Shown here: in pieces, positions 33,962 through 42,416 of the stretch
Layout of the letters: each line of letters starts with the position of its first letter
Position numbering within the stretch: position 1 is the stretch's first letter
Source of the DNA: CBFHND01 sp965657085
Lineage (GTDB): Bacteria; Pseudomonadota; Alphaproteobacteria; Rhodobacterales; Rhodobacteraceae
Direction of reading: 5' to 3'
Assembly (NCBI GenBank): GCA_965657085.1
Contig: CBFHND010000025.1
Coordinates: forward strand, 1-46,799
Length of the DNA: 46,799 bases
Notes under the pieces: generated by a model
The model's database searches: none
Seen by the model: the letters and a program-made list of their open reading frames with translations, nothing else
Told to the model about the DNA's origin: nothing
Translations under genes and position numbers: made by a program

Positions 33962-34981
33962 ATGTCCGACACCCAATTCACACCGCGCGTCTTTTCCGGC
34001 ATCCAGCCGTCGGGCGGTTTGACCCTTGGCAACTACCTTGGCGCGATCAAGCGGTTCGTGCAGATGCAGGAAGAAGACTTCGAGACCGTCTATTGCATGG
34101 TTGACCTGCACGCCATCACCACGTGGCAGGACCCGGCTGATCTGGCGCACAACACGCGCGAACTGGCGGCGGGGTTCATCGCGTCGGGTATCAGCCCCGA
34201 AAAGTCGATCCTGATCAACCAGAGCCAGGTGCCCGAACACGCACAACTGGGATGGGTCTTCAATTGCGTGGCGCGCATGGGCTGGATGCAGCGCATGACC
34301 CAGTTCAAGGACAAGGCAGGCAAGAACGCCCAAGCTGCGTCGTTGGGCCTCTTTGGCTATCCAGCGCTGATGGCGGCGGACATCCTTGTCTATCACGCCA
34401 CCCATGTTCCGGTCGGCGAAGACCAGAAACAGCACCTTGAACTGACGCGCGATATCGCGGCCAAGTTCAACCATGACTACGACGTGGATTTCTTTCCGCT
34501 GACCGAACCGGTGATCGAAGGGGCGGCGACGCGCGTGATGTCCCTGCGCGACGGGTCCAAGAAGATGTCGAAATCCGACCCGTCAGATGCCAGCCGCATC
34601 AACATGACCGACGACGCCGACGCCATCGCCAAGAAGATCCGCAAGGCCAAGACCGACCCCGACGCCCTGCCGTCCGAGGCCAAGGGGCTGGAGGACCGGC
34701 CCGAGGCACGCAACCTTGTGAACATCTATGCGGCACTGGCCGACATGAGTGTCGATCAGGTGTTGGCCGATCACGGCGGCGCGCAGTTCGGCTCCTTCAA
34801 ACCCGCGCTTGTCGATCTGGCGGTGGACAGGCTTGCCCCGATCTCGACCGAGATGGCGCGGCTGATGAACGATCCGGCCGAGATTGACCGCATTCTTGCC
34901 CGTGGTGCAGGACAGGCACGCGAGATCACCGCGCCGATCCTGAAAAAGACCTACGAGATTATCGGTATGGTTGGCGCCTGA
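33962..34981 (+). CDS. trpS: Tryptophanyl-tRNA synthetase
   Basis: A class Ic aminoacyl-tRNA synthetase of 339 residues. The HIGH-like motif is TLGNYLGA near residue 20, with SGIQPSG just before it, and the KMSKS motif is KKMSKSDPS near 200. It charges tRNA-Trp. The ATG at 33962 gives the family N-terminus; an in-frame ATG 20 codons upstream does not. AGAGG is located eight bases before it. No T-box or tryptophan attenuator is visible in the 71-base gap to the rhomboid gene. Confidence 0.97.
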   Translation: MSDTQFTPRVFSGIQPSGGLTLGNYLGAIKRFVQMQEEDFETVYCMVDLHAITTWQDPADLAHNTRELAAGFIASGISPEKSILINQSQVPEHAQLGWVFNCVARMGWMQRMTQFKDKAGKNAQAASLGLFGYPALMAADILVYHATHVPVGEDQKQHLELTRDIAAKFNHDYDVDFFPLTEPVIEGAATRVMSLRDGSKKMSKSDPSDASRINMTDDADAIAKKIRKAKTDPDALPSEAKGLEDRPEARNLVNIYAALADMSVDQVLADHGGAQFGSFKPALVDLAVDRLAPISTEMARLMNDPAEIDRILARGAGQAREITAPILKKTYEIIGMVGA

Positions 34982-35076
34982 GCGCACTGCATCCCTGCGG
35001 GAACACCCCGCCGTGTTGCCCCTGCGTTTACAGGGCCCTAGGGTATGGCAATCGAAACCGCCTCTGGTGATGCGCC

Positions 35077-35769
35077 ATGCCTCTCACATCTTTTGGCCGT
35101 GACATCTGGATCAGCGATGGCCCGACCATCAATGGCGCCGCGGGTTTTCACTTTCCCACCCGCATGGCGGTTATGAGGTTGCCCGACAACAGCCTGATCA
35201 TCTGGTCGCCTGTCGCGCTGACCGACGGTCTTGCGCATGACATTGACGCGCTTGGCACGGTCCGGCACCTGATCGCCCCCAATGATCTGCACCATATGGC
35301 CCTGCCCAATTGGGCCAAGGCCTATCCCGCTGCGACCCTGCACGGCGCGCCCGGGGTACGTGACAAGAAACCGGCACTGACCTTTGCGCCAGATCTGACC
35401 GACACTGCGCCTCCCATCTGGGCCGATCACCTCGATCAAGCGGTGCTCAGGACCCGCATCACCACCGAAGTTATCTTCTTTCATCGCTCCAGCGGAACCG
35501 CGATCTTTACCGATCTGCTGCAGAACATGCCCCGTGGATGGTTCTCGGGGTGGCGCGGGATCGTTGCGAAGCTTGATCTGATGACGGGGCCCATACCGCA
35601 GGTCCCGCGCAAATTTCGCGTCAGCGTTACAGACAAGCGTGCTGCGCGGCACAGCCTTGCCAAGATCACCGCGTGGCCCGTGCGCCAAGTGCTGATGGCC
35701 CACGGAACGCCGGTGCGCTCGGACGGCGCCACCTTTCTGAAAAACGCCTTTGGGTGGCTGATCCGCTAG
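35077..35769 (+). CDS. DUF4336 family protein (metallo-beta-lactamase-like)
   Basis: A 230-residue protein matching the DUF4336 pattern: an N-terminal FGRDIWISDGP strand, PDNSLIIWSP, the conserved APNDLHHMALPNWAKAYPAA, and HGAPGVRDKKP. The arrangement resembles a degenerate metallo-beta-lactamase fold, but the canonical HxHxDH is reduced to NDLHH, so hydrolase activity is uncertain. No signal peptide. It stands 95 bases after trpS and probably has its own promoter. Confidence 0.75.
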   Translation: MPLTSFGRDIWISDGPTINGAAGFHFPTRMAVMRLPDNSLIIWSPVALTDGLAHDIDALGTVRHLIAPNDLHHMALPNWAKAYPAATLHGAPGVRDKKPALTFAPDLTDTAPPIWADHLDQAVLRTRITTEVIFFHRSSGTAIFTDLLQNMPRGWFSGWRGIVAKLDLMTGPIPQVPRKFRVSVTDKRAARHSLAKITAWPVRQVLMAHGTPVRSDGATFLKNAFGWLIR

Positions 35770-35861
35770 CGTCGGGCGTTCATCCGCACACCATCTCTGT
35801 GCACATCTGTGCCTTTTCGCAGGGGCGTTCAACGCGCATCTTGCCTGGAAAGGAGAGTATC

Positions 35862-36350
35862 ATGACCACAACCGTTCCCCCCGAAACCCGTGTGGGCCAC
35901 GTGCATCTTAAAGTGTCCGATCTGGACCGGGCGATTGCCTTTTACGGTGATGTTCTTGGGTTCACCGTGACGCAGCGCTTTGGCGCGCAGGCCGCCTTTC
36001 TGGCAGCGGGCGGGTATCACCACCACATCGGCCTGAACACATGGCATTCCGAAGGTGCAGGCCCTGCCCCGGTGCGCGCTGCGGGCCTGTATCATTCCGC
36101 CTTTGTCTTTCCTGATCGCGCCAGCCTCGGCGCCGCTTTGAAGCGTGTGCTGGATCACGGCACGCCACTGGACGGGGCCGCCGATCACGGCGTGTCCGAG
36201 GCGGTCTATTTCCGCGACCCTGACGGCAACGGTGTCGAGCTTTACCGCGACCGACCCGAAGCCTGTTGGCCACGCGATGAAAAGGGGCAGTTGAAGATGG
36301 TCAATACACCGTTGGACGTGCCTTCTCTCTTGGCCGAAGCCACGGCCTGA
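35862..36350 (+). CDS. VOC-family protein, catechol 2,3-dioxygenase-like (CatE type)
   Basis: A 162-residue glyoxalase-fold protein. HVHLKVSDLDRAIAFYGDVLGF starts the first module; YHHHIGLNTW and YHSAFVFPDR hold candidate metal ligands; YFRDPDGNGVELYRD gives the C-terminal Glu ligand. COG2514-type proteins are annotated as ring-cleavage dioxygenases but many have no known substrate. AAGGAG precedes the ATG by seven bases, a strong start. It is unlike the VOC protein at 497-1084 in sequence. Confidence 0.85.
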   Translation: MTTTVPPETRVGHVHLKVSDLDRAIAFYGDVLGFTVTQRFGAQAAFLAAGGYHHHIGLNTWHSEGAGPAPVRAAGLYHSAFVFPDRASLGAALKRVLDHGTPLDGAADHGVSEAVYFRDPDGNGVELYRDRPEACWPRDEKGQLKMVNTPLDVPSLLAEATA

Positions 36351-36415
36351 GCGCTACGCCACAACATTGCGCCCACGCTGAAATTGAGCCACCCTGCCGG
36401 CAACAGGAGGACCCG

Positions 36416-37522
36416 ATGCGCACCGGATTTTTTCATGACGAACGTACGCTTTGGCATGGGGGCGGGAACTATGCATTTACCTTGCCCATTGGTGGTCTGG
36501 TGCAGCCCTTGGCGGCGGGTGGTCTGCCTGAAAGCCCAGAGACGAAACGGCGGCTGGTGAACCTGATGAATGTCACCGGGTTGACGAGCGATCTGGACGT
36601 GCGCGGCGCCGATGCCGCCACCGACGAGGACCTCGCGCGGGTGCATCCCGAAAGCTACCTGTCCGAGTTCAAGCGGCTGTCGGACGCGGGCGGCGGCGAG
36701 CTGGGGCGCAGAACACCCTTTGCGCAAGGCGGCTATGAATTGGCGGCCCTTTCCGCTGGTCTGACGATGGCTGCGGTCGATGCTGTGCTGACAGGCAGCG
36801 TTGATAATGCCTATGCTCTGAGCCGTCCGCCCGGCCATCATTGCCTGCCTGACTTTCCCAACGGGTTCTGCCTTTTGGCCAACATCGCCATCGCGATTGA
36901 GGCCGCCAAGGCCAAGGGGCTTGCCGGGCGCGTGGCCGTGCTGGATTGGGACGTTCACCACGGCAACGGAACCGAAGCGATCTTTTACGACCGCGACGAC
37001 GTGTTGACGATTTCCTTTCATCAAGAGGGCAACTATCCCCTCGACACCGGCGCGATCGCGGATCGGGGCCAAGGTGCCGGCACCGGGGCCAATATTAACC
37101 TGCCCCTGCCCGCCGGCGCAGGGCACACCGCCTATGTGCATGCGATGGACCGCGTGGCCATCCCGGCAATCGAGGCGTTCGCGCCGGACATCATCATCGT
37201 CGCCTGCGGCTTTGACGCCAGCGTGATCGACCCGCTGGCCCGGATGCTGGCCACTGCCGACACGTTTCGGCAGATGACCCTGAAGATCAAAGATCTGGCT
37301 GCACGTATCTGCGGCGGAAAGCTGGTTCTGGTGCACGAGGGCGGCTATTCCGAAGCCTATGTGCCGTTTTGCGGCCATGCAGCCATCGAAGCGCTGAGCG
37401 GATCGTCCATCGTTGCCGACGACCCCTTTGGCGAGGCCTTTGTCATACGCCAGCCCGGCCCAAGGTTCGATGCCTTCCTGAAGGGCGAGATTGACCATAT
37501 GGCAGGGCTTTTGGACCTGTGA
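36416..37522 (+). CDS. Histone-deacetylase-family amidohydrolase (class II type)
   Basis: A 368-residue zinc hydrolase of the HDAC/acetoin-utilisation/acetylpolyamine amidohydrolase family. RPPGHHCLPDFPNGFC holds the catalytic His pair; DWDVHHGNGT gives zinc ligands Asp and His; ACGFDAS gives the second Asp; VHEGGYSE carries the gating Tyr. In bacteria such enzymes deacetylate small molecules or proteins; the substrate here is unknown. AGGAGG precedes the ATG at 36416. Confidence 0.9.
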   Translation: MRTGFFHDERTLWHGGGNYAFTLPIGGLVQPLAAGGLPESPETKRRLVNLMNVTGLTSDLDVRGADAATDEDLARVHPESYLSEFKRLSDAGGGELGRRTPFAQGGYELAALSAGLTMAAVDAVLTGSVDNAYALSRPPGHHCLPDFPNGFCLLANIAIAIEAAKAKGLAGRVAVLDWDVHHGNGTEAIFYDRDDVLTISFHQEGNYPLDTGAIADRGQGAGTGANINLPLPAGAGHTAYVHAMDRVAIPAIEAFAPDIIIVACGFDASVIDPLARMLATADTFRQMTLKIKDLAARICGGKLVLVHEGGYSEAYVPFCGHAAIEALSGSSIVADDPFGEAFVIRQPGPRFDAFLKGEIDHMAGLLDL

Positions 37523-37528
37523 AAACCC

Positions 37529-37552
37529 GTTGGCCCCTTGAACCGGGCCAAC
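37529..37552 (+). terminator. Terminator-like hairpin after the HDAC-family gene
   Basis: GTTGGCCC (37529-37536) and GGGCCAAC (37545-37552) form a perfect 8-bp stem with an 8-base loop, starting six bases after the stop codon. There is no T-run, so it may be a 3'-end stabiliser rather than a factor-independent terminator. Confidence 0.45.
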
Positions 37553-37596
37553 CCGGCACCGACATGAGACTAGAACAATGTAAAGGGGCGTAACAT

Positions 37597-38175
37597 ATGC
37601 CTGATCCCAATCCTGACGCGCTTGCCTTTTTGCTGTCGCGCCGGTCGCGTCCGGCCAAGACGCTGCGCGCGCCAGTGCCTGACCGCCAAGTGTTGATGCA
37701 GTTGCTGACTGCGGCGGCACGCACACCGGATCACGGCAAGCTTGAGCCGTGGCGCTTTATCGTGATCGAACGCCCGGCGATGGCGCGTCTGAGTGCACTT
37801 GTGCAAGAACGCGGACGCGCCTTGGGTCTGGATGCCGAAAAGACGGCCAAGGGCCACGCGCAATTCGATCAGGGCCATCTGGCCGTGGCGGTGATCGAGG
37901 TGCAAAAACCCTCCGACAAAATTCCGGCTCTCGAACAGACCTATTCGGCGGGGGCAGTCTGTCTTGCGCTGCTCAACGCGGCCCTCGCCGCAGGATGGGG
38001 AGCCAATTGGTTAAGCGGGTGGCCCAGCCATGATCGCGGGTTCATGCAGGCTGCCTTTGATCTGGACGATCACGAACGGATTGCAGGGCTGATCCATATC
38101 GGCACCGAATCCAGCGCGCCCCCGGAACGCCCCCGCCCCGACTTGGATCAGATCACGTCATGGGTGTCCGAATGA
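37597..38175 (+). CDS. Nitroreductase family protein (YdjA-like)
   Basis: A 192-residue FMN-dependent oxidoreductase. An N-terminal RRSRPAKTLRAPVP motif binds the FMN phosphate, followed by AARTPDHGKLEPWRF, LNAALAAGWGANWLSGW and the C-terminal GLIHIGTES. The short length fits the YdjA subgroup, whose natural substrates are unknown. AAGGGG precedes the ATG. Its stop overlaps the start of the EI24 gene (ATGA), suggesting coupled expression. Confidence 0.88.
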   Translation: MPDPNPDALAFLLSRRSRPAKTLRAPVPDRQVLMQLLTAAARTPDHGKLEPWRFIVIERPAMARLSALVQERGRALGLDAEKTAKGHAQFDQGHLAVAVIEVQKPSDKIPALEQTYSAGAVCLALLNAALAAGWGANWLSGWPSHDRGFMQAAFDLDDHERIAGLIHIGTESSAPPERPRPDLDQITSWVSE

Positions 38176-38897
38176 TCCTGTCGTCTTTTTTCAAGGCTCT
38201 TGGCCAACTGGCCGACCGTCGGTTTCGCAGGGTTCTATGGCTTGGCATCTTGCTGACCATCGTGCTGCTGGTCGGATTTACTGCTGGCCTGTTGTGGCTG
38301 GTCGATGTGCTGACGGCCGACAGCCTGCAGGCCCCGTTGATCGGTGAAATCACGTGGCTGGATGATGTCCTGAGCTGGGGATCGGTGTTCCTGATGCTGG
38401 GGTTGTCGGTTTTCCTGATGGTGCCGGTGGCGTCGGCCATCACGTCTATGTTTCTGGATGAAGTCGCGGATGCGGTCGAGACCCGCCACTATCCGCATTT
38501 GCCCCCGGCCCAGAATGTGCCGTTCTGGGATGCCGTGCGCGACACGGTCAACTTTCTGGGCGTATTAATTGCGGCGAACCTGGTGGCGCTTGTCGTTTAC
38601 TTCATAGTGCCCTTTGCGGCGATGTTCATTTTCTGGGCGCTGAACGGCTTCTTGCTGGGGCGCGAATATTTCACACTCGCCGCGATACGGCGGGTGGGGC
38701 GCGAAGGCGCGCGGGCCTTGCGCTCGGAACACGCGGGCAAGATCTGGGTCGCAGGCATCCTGATGGCGGTGCCCTTGTCGGTGCCGCTGATCAACCTTGT
38801 GATCCCGATCCTTGGGGCCGCGACCTTTACCCACCTGTTCCATCAGATACAGATGGAGGGTCCATCCGGTCGAACCAGTCAATATCGCGAACGCTGA
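38172..38897 (+). CDS. EI24-domain (CysZ-like) inner-membrane protein
   Basis: A 241-residue membrane protein with about four long hydrophobic segments (near residues 20-45, 70-95, 130-165 and 195-220) and the EI24/CysZ signature NGFLLGREYFTLAA. CysZ is a sulfate transporter in enterobacteria; many alphaproteobacterial homologues have no proven substrate and no cysteine genes are near. The ATG at 38172 forms an ATGA overlap with the nitroreductase gene; an ATG at 38160 is an alternative. Its last 71 bases overlap the DUF1467 gene on the other strand. Confidence 0.8.
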   Translation: MILSSFFKALGQLADRRFRRVLWLGILLTIVLLVGFTAGLLWLVDVLTADSLQAPLIGEITWLDDVLSWGSVFLMLGLSVFLMVPVASAITSMFLDEVADAVETRHYPHLPPAQNVPFWDAVRDTVNFLGVLIAANLVALVVYFIVPFAAMFIFWALNGFLLGREYFTLAAIRRVGREGARALRSEHAGKIWVAGILMAVPLSVPLINLVIPILGAATFTHLFHQIQMEGPSGRTSQYRER

Positions 38898-39123
38898 TCA
38901 CGCCCGACAGGATGATCGACGAGATCACCGCCCACAGCACGAAGCTGACCAACGTGGTGATCCACGCCTTGCGCTTGAGGTTGTGAACCTCGGGTGCGCC
39001 CGCGTGCGTGCCGGGTACGATTTCGCCCCTGTCCCCCTGGGTTTCCACCCGGATGGGCAGAACCACCAGAAAGGTCATGAACCAGATGACCGCGAACAGG
39101 ACGAGAGCCGAGGTAATGCCCAT
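38827..39123 (-). CDS. DUF1467 family small membrane protein
   Basis: A 98-residue protein with two transmembrane segments (about 4-25 and 58-80) and the DUF1467 signature VLPIRVETQGD, followed by PGTHAGAPEVHNLKRKAW. The family is found in alphaproteobacteria next to the methylmalonyl-CoA epimerase gene, as here, and its function is unknown. The ATG at 39123 lies one base after the mce stop (TGAGATG), so the two are co-translated. Its 3' end is antisense to 71 bases of the EI24 gene. Confidence 0.88.
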   Translation of the reverse strand: MGITSALVLFAVIWFMTFLVVLPIRVETQGDRGEIVPGTHAGAPEVHNLKRKAWITTLVSFVLWAVISSIILSGVISVRDIDWFDRMDPPSVSDGTGG

Positions 39124-39124
39124 C

Positions 39125-39529
39125 TCAGACCTGCTCAAGCTCGGTCAGGGTGCCGTTCATATCCTTGGGATGCAGAAAGAGAACCGGTTTGCCATGGGCG
39201 CCAATCTTGGGTTCGCCATCGCCCAGAACCCGCAGGCCGCTGGCCTTGAGGTGATCGCGCGCGGCAATGATATCATCAACCTCGTAGCAGACGTGATGAA
39301 TGCCGCCTGACGGGTTCTTTTCCAGAAAGCCGTTGATGGGGCTGTTGTCGCCCAAGGGGTACAACAGTTCGATCTTCGTGTTGGGCAATTCGATGAAAAC
39401 AACCGTCACACCGTGGTCAGGTTCGTCTTGCGGTGCGCCCACCTTGGCGCCCAGCGCCGTGCGGTATTGCTCGGACGCGGCCTCAAGATCGGGCACGGCG
39501 ATGGCGACGTGATTCAAACGACCAATCAT
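39125..39529 (-). CDS. mce: Methylmalonyl-CoA epimerase
   Basis: A 134-residue VOC-fold enzyme converting (S)- to (R)-methylmalonyl-CoA in propionyl-CoA catabolism. IGRLNHVAIAVPDL contains the first metal His; FIELPNTKIELLYPLG, GGIHHVCYEVDD and LTELEQV give the remaining ligands, including the terminal Glu. GGAGA lies upstream of the ATG at 39529; an upstream in-frame ATG lacks support. No propionyl-CoA carboxylase or mutase gene is in the window. Confidence 0.94.
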   Translation of the reverse strand: MIGRLNHVAIAVPDLEAASEQYRTALGAKVGAPQDEPDHGVTVVFIELPNTKIELLYPLGDNSPINGFLEKNPSGGIHHVCYEVDDIIAARDHLKASGLRVLGDGEPKIGAHGKPVLFLHPKDMNGTLTELEQV

Positions 39530-39616
39530 ATCTATTCTCCACTGGATCAGGTTGGCGCAGGTTATGCGCGGAACCCATGGCACGTGCAAGAGACGCAGCG
39601 CCGCATCCCACAGGCG

Positions 39617-39647
39617 TTAACCGCTTGTTAGCTACGTCGCGGCTAGC
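39617..39647 (+). promoter_or_regulatory. Candidate CtrA box and promoter for the response regulator gene
   Basis: TTAA-N7-TTAG at 39617-39631 (within GTTAAC-N5-GTTAGC) matches seven of the eight CtrA consensus positions. GCTAGC at 39642-39647 may be a -10 element. The box ends 48 bases before the ATG, nearly the same as in the comM upstream region (47), and the TAGCC element is displaced by only one base between the two. Confidence 0.45.
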
Positions 39648-39679
39648 CTTGATTCGTACCTTGGAGGGAAGAGGCTATC

Positions 39680-40399
39680 ATGGACACATCTGACCCGTTC
39701 GCCCCGCAACTGCCGACACCGACCGCCATGCGGCCCCTTCTGGGCCTGACGGTTCTGGTCATTGAAGATAGCAGGTTCGCCTGTGAGGCGATGCGGCTTT
39801 TGTGCCTGCGATCCGGTGCGCGCATTCGACGGGCTGACAGCCTGCGCGCCGCGCGCAGGCATTTGCAGGTCTATCGCCCCACCGTGGTGATCATCGACCT
39901 TGGTCTGCCCGATGGCAGTGGCCTCGACCTGATTGCCAGCCTGCGTGAGGCATCCCCCCGACCTGAAGTGATCCTTGGCACCTCGGGTGACAGCTATGGC
40001 GAGGATGCCGCGCTTGAGGCCGGTGCAGACGGCTTCCTGGCAAAGCCGATTACATCTCTCGCGGTGTTTCAGGAAAAAATTCTGGCGCTGCTTCCTGAAG
40101 AACGCCAACCGAATGGCCCACGTGTCATCCCGACAGATGAAATCAGCCCCGACCCGATCGCGTTTCAAGATGACATGGCACATGTCGCGGACGTTCTGGA
40201 AGATCGCAATGATGAACGCACGTTGGACTATGTGGCGCAATTTCTGGGCGGTGTGGCGCGCAGTGCCAAGGACGATGTTCTGGCACAGGCCGCCGAGGCA
40301 CTGGCCAGCAAACGCGCATCAGGGCAGCCTGCGGCGTCAGAAACCGCCGCGTTGGCCGGTTTGATACAAGAGCGTTTGACCCAGGAGATCGCCATTTGA
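39680..40399 (+). CDS. Response regulator with an N-terminal receiver and unknown C-terminal region
   Basis: A 239-residue protein. The receiver domain (about 22-140) is intact: acidic pocket in VIEDS, phosphoacceptor Asp73 in VVIIDLGLPDG, Thr/Ser in LGTSGDS, and Lys in FLAKPI. The remaining ~100 residues are helical-looking, rich in Ala, Glu and Asp, and match no output domain I recognise; they contain no DNA-binding motif. No histidine kinase is adjacent. GGAGG is found about 14 bases before the ATG. The gene converges on the acetyltransferase gene with four bases between stops. Confidence 0.85.
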   Translation: MDTSDPFAPQLPTPTAMRPLLGLTVLVIEDSRFACEAMRLLCLRSGARIRRADSLRAARRHLQVYRPTVVIIDLGLPDGSGLDLIASLREASPRPEVILGTSGDSYGEDAALEAGADGFLAKPITSLAVFQEKILALLPEERQPNGPRVIPTDEISPDPIAFQDDMAHVADVLEDRNDERTLDYVAQFLGGVARSAKDDVLAQAAEALASKRASGQPAASETAALAGLIQERLTQEIAI

Positions 40400-40403
40400 G
40401 GCG

Positions 40404-41135
40404 CTACCGCCGCAACGCGGGATCTTCTGCGGCGCGGACAAGTCTTGTCAGGTCGGACAACCGTTCGACCTGTGCGCCATTCGCATCGAAATTGTTCGGG
40501 GCCAACCAGACGCGAAACGCCTCTTTCAATGCGGGCCACTCTGCGTCAATCGCCGCGAACCAGGCTGTATCCCGGTTGCGGCCCTTCACAACAGCGGCCT
40601 GACGAAACACGCCCTCATAGCTCAGTCCCAGACGCTGCGCCGCGCGGCGCGACGCCATGTTGAGCGCATCGCACTTCCATTCGAACCGGCGGTATCCGGC
40701 CTCGAACGCCCATTCCATCATCAGGTATATCGCTTCTGTCGCAGCGGCGGTTTGCTGCAGAGCCGGGCTGAAGTTGATGTGTCCGACTTCGATCGACCCC
40801 GCCTCGGGCGCGATGCGGAGATAGCTGGCCACCCCCTCGAACGCGCCTGATGTCAGGTTGCGCACAGCATAGAACAGAGGATCATCCGTAGCTTCTGTGT
40901 TGTGAACCCAACGGTGATATTGCGCCGCAGAGGAAAACGGGCCGTAGGGCAGATAGTTCCAGACCTGATCCTGCCCTTCATAAGACCGAAACAAGAGCGC
41001 CGCATGATCGGCCGCGCTTAGCCGTTGGAGAGCGGCATATTGGCCCACAAGCGGCGCGCCGGTCGGAGCCGCAGGCGGTGTCCAATCGGGAACAGGGGCC
41101 CCGTAACTTTCAACGGTGGAATGCAGTTTTGACAT
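40404..41135 (-). CDS. GNAT-family N-acetyltransferase (RimJ/RimL-like)
   Basis: A 243-residue acetyltransferase of the type sometimes called RimL-like. Core elements: YLPYGPFSSAAQYHRW, FYAVRNLTSGAFEGVASYLRI, SIEVGHINFSPALQQTAAATEAIYLMM and the acetyl-CoA loop region FEWKCDALNMASRRAAQRLGLSYEG (only part is quoted exactly). Such proteins acetylate protein N-termini or small amines; the target is unknown. The ATG at 41135 has a weak ribosome binding site. It has no obvious operon partner. Confidence 0.85.
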   Translation of the reverse strand: MSKLHSTVESYGAPVPDWTPPAAPTGAPLVGQYAALQRLSAADHAALLFRSYEGQDQVWNYLPYGPFSSAAQYHRWVHNTEATDDPLFYAVRNLTSGAFEGVASYLRIAPEAGSIEVGHINFSPALQQTAAATEAIYLMMEWAFEAGYRRFEWKCDALNMASRRAAQRLGLSYEGVFRQAAVVKGRNRDTAWFAAIDAEWPALKEAFRVWLAPNNFDANGAQVERLSDLTRLVRAAEDPALRR

Positions 41136-41183
41136 GAGGCGACCCTAGGCAGGTTTTTGCCGACGGCCAAGCCCCTGAACGCC

Positions 41184-42404
41184 TCAGAGCAAGATGTTGG
41201 GATCCTCACCCATATCCAGCCCCGGGAACACCGCGCCTTCAAGCACGGATCGGTCCAGCCCTGTCATTGCCCGCATGATCCATGCCGCATGGGAGCGGAC
41301 ATCGCGGGTGGGCATCAGATCGCGCCCTTCATAAAGGTCGGAAGCGCCGAGACCCGGCCACGTGCCATAGACGTTCCCGCCCCGGATCGCCCCACCGGCC
41401 ATGACCATCAGCCCGCCGGTTCCGTGGTCTGTCCCGGCTGTCCCGTTCTCACGTGCCGTGCGCCCAAACTCGGTCATCGCAACAACGGCAGTCTTGCCCC
41501 AGACAGGACCCGTCAGTTCGGATTTCAGATGGTTCAGCGTTTCAGCCAACCGCCCCAACGCCGTACCAAGCGTGCGTTCCTGGCCCTTGTGCGTGTCCCA
41601 GCCATTAAGGGAAAACGCAGCAATCCGCGCATCGTCGCGCAACCGTTTGGCCGCGAACTCTGCGGTTTTCAGATGTTTGGCGCCGCCTTTGCGTACCTGC
41701 TGCATCGTCCGCATAAGGTTGGGATCCTTGTTGCCTTTCATCGTGGCTTCGGGGTCTTCGTCCAACATGCGCGCCTCGTTGAGCGCGGCATGCATCGCCG
41801 GGTCACGTTCCATGATCATGTCCATCAGGCGTTGCGCCTGCGGGCTGATCGACAGATCCGCTTCGGGGGCCCAATTGGCCACAGGGGCCGCGCCGCTCAA
41901 CACTGCAAGTTCGCCAAGCCCGATGGCATAGGCGGTGTCGGCGCGCACGTCAGGCACCGCTTGCAACATGCGGTTCAACCACCCGTCCCGCACCCCACCA
42001 GCGAGCGTATCGGTCCCTGCCTCAAGCATATCCTGCCCGTCAAAATGACTGCGTTTGTCGCGGTAGGGGGTCGACACGGCATGGGCAAACCCAAGCTCGC
42101 CCGCTTTCCACATCGGCAACAAGGGTGACAGCGCGGGATGCAGGGCATAGAACCCATCAAGGTCAGCAGCCCCATTGTCTGGACCCCCCGCCAGTTTCTT
42201 GCGAAGGGCGGCATAGGCCGGGTCGCCATATGGCTGAACGGCATCCAACCCGTCCATGCCACCCCGCAGGATGATCACGATCAGGCGCGTGTCCCAAGGG
42301 GCCTTTGCGAAACTGACCGGTGCGAACAACGGGCTGGCTGCGACGGAACAGCCGATCAACCCGGTGCGGGCCAGAAACATGCGGCGTGACAATGCTTGAG
42401 CCAT
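41184..42404 (-). CDS. DUF1501 family Tat-exported protein
   Basis: A 406-residue protein with a twin-arginine signal (SRRMFLARTG at 6-15, hydrophobic core to about 33), so it is probably exported folded. The DUF1501 body shows VIILRGGMDGLDAV, SLNGWDTHKGQ and the conserved MTEFGRTARENG...GTDHG motif. The family is thought to share the alkaline-phosphatase/sulfatase fold; activity is unknown. GAGGACA precedes the ATG. It follows DUF1800 by 12 bases in one operon, an association seen across many bacteria. Confidence 0.88.
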   Translation of the reverse strand: MAQALSRRMFLARTGLIGCSVAASPLFAPVSFAKAPWDTRLIVIILRGGMDGLDAVQPYGDPAYAALRKKLAGGPDNGAADLDGFYALHPALSPLLPMWKAGELGFAHAVSTPYRDKRSHFDGQDMLEAGTDTLAGGVRDGWLNRMLQAVPDVRADTAYAIGLGELAVLSGAAPVANWAPEADLSISPQAQRLMDMIMERDPAMHAALNEARMLDEDPEATMKGNKDPNLMRTMQQVRKGGAKHLKTAEFAAKRLRDDARIAAFSLNGWDTHKGQERTLGTALGRLAETLNHLKSELTGPVWGKTAVVAMTEFGRTARENGTAGTDHGTGGLMVMAGGAIRGGNVYGTWPGLGASDLYEGRDLMPTRDVRSHAAWIMRAMTGLDRSVLEGAVFPGLDMGEDPNILL

Positions 42405-42416
42405 GAGGTGTCCTCG

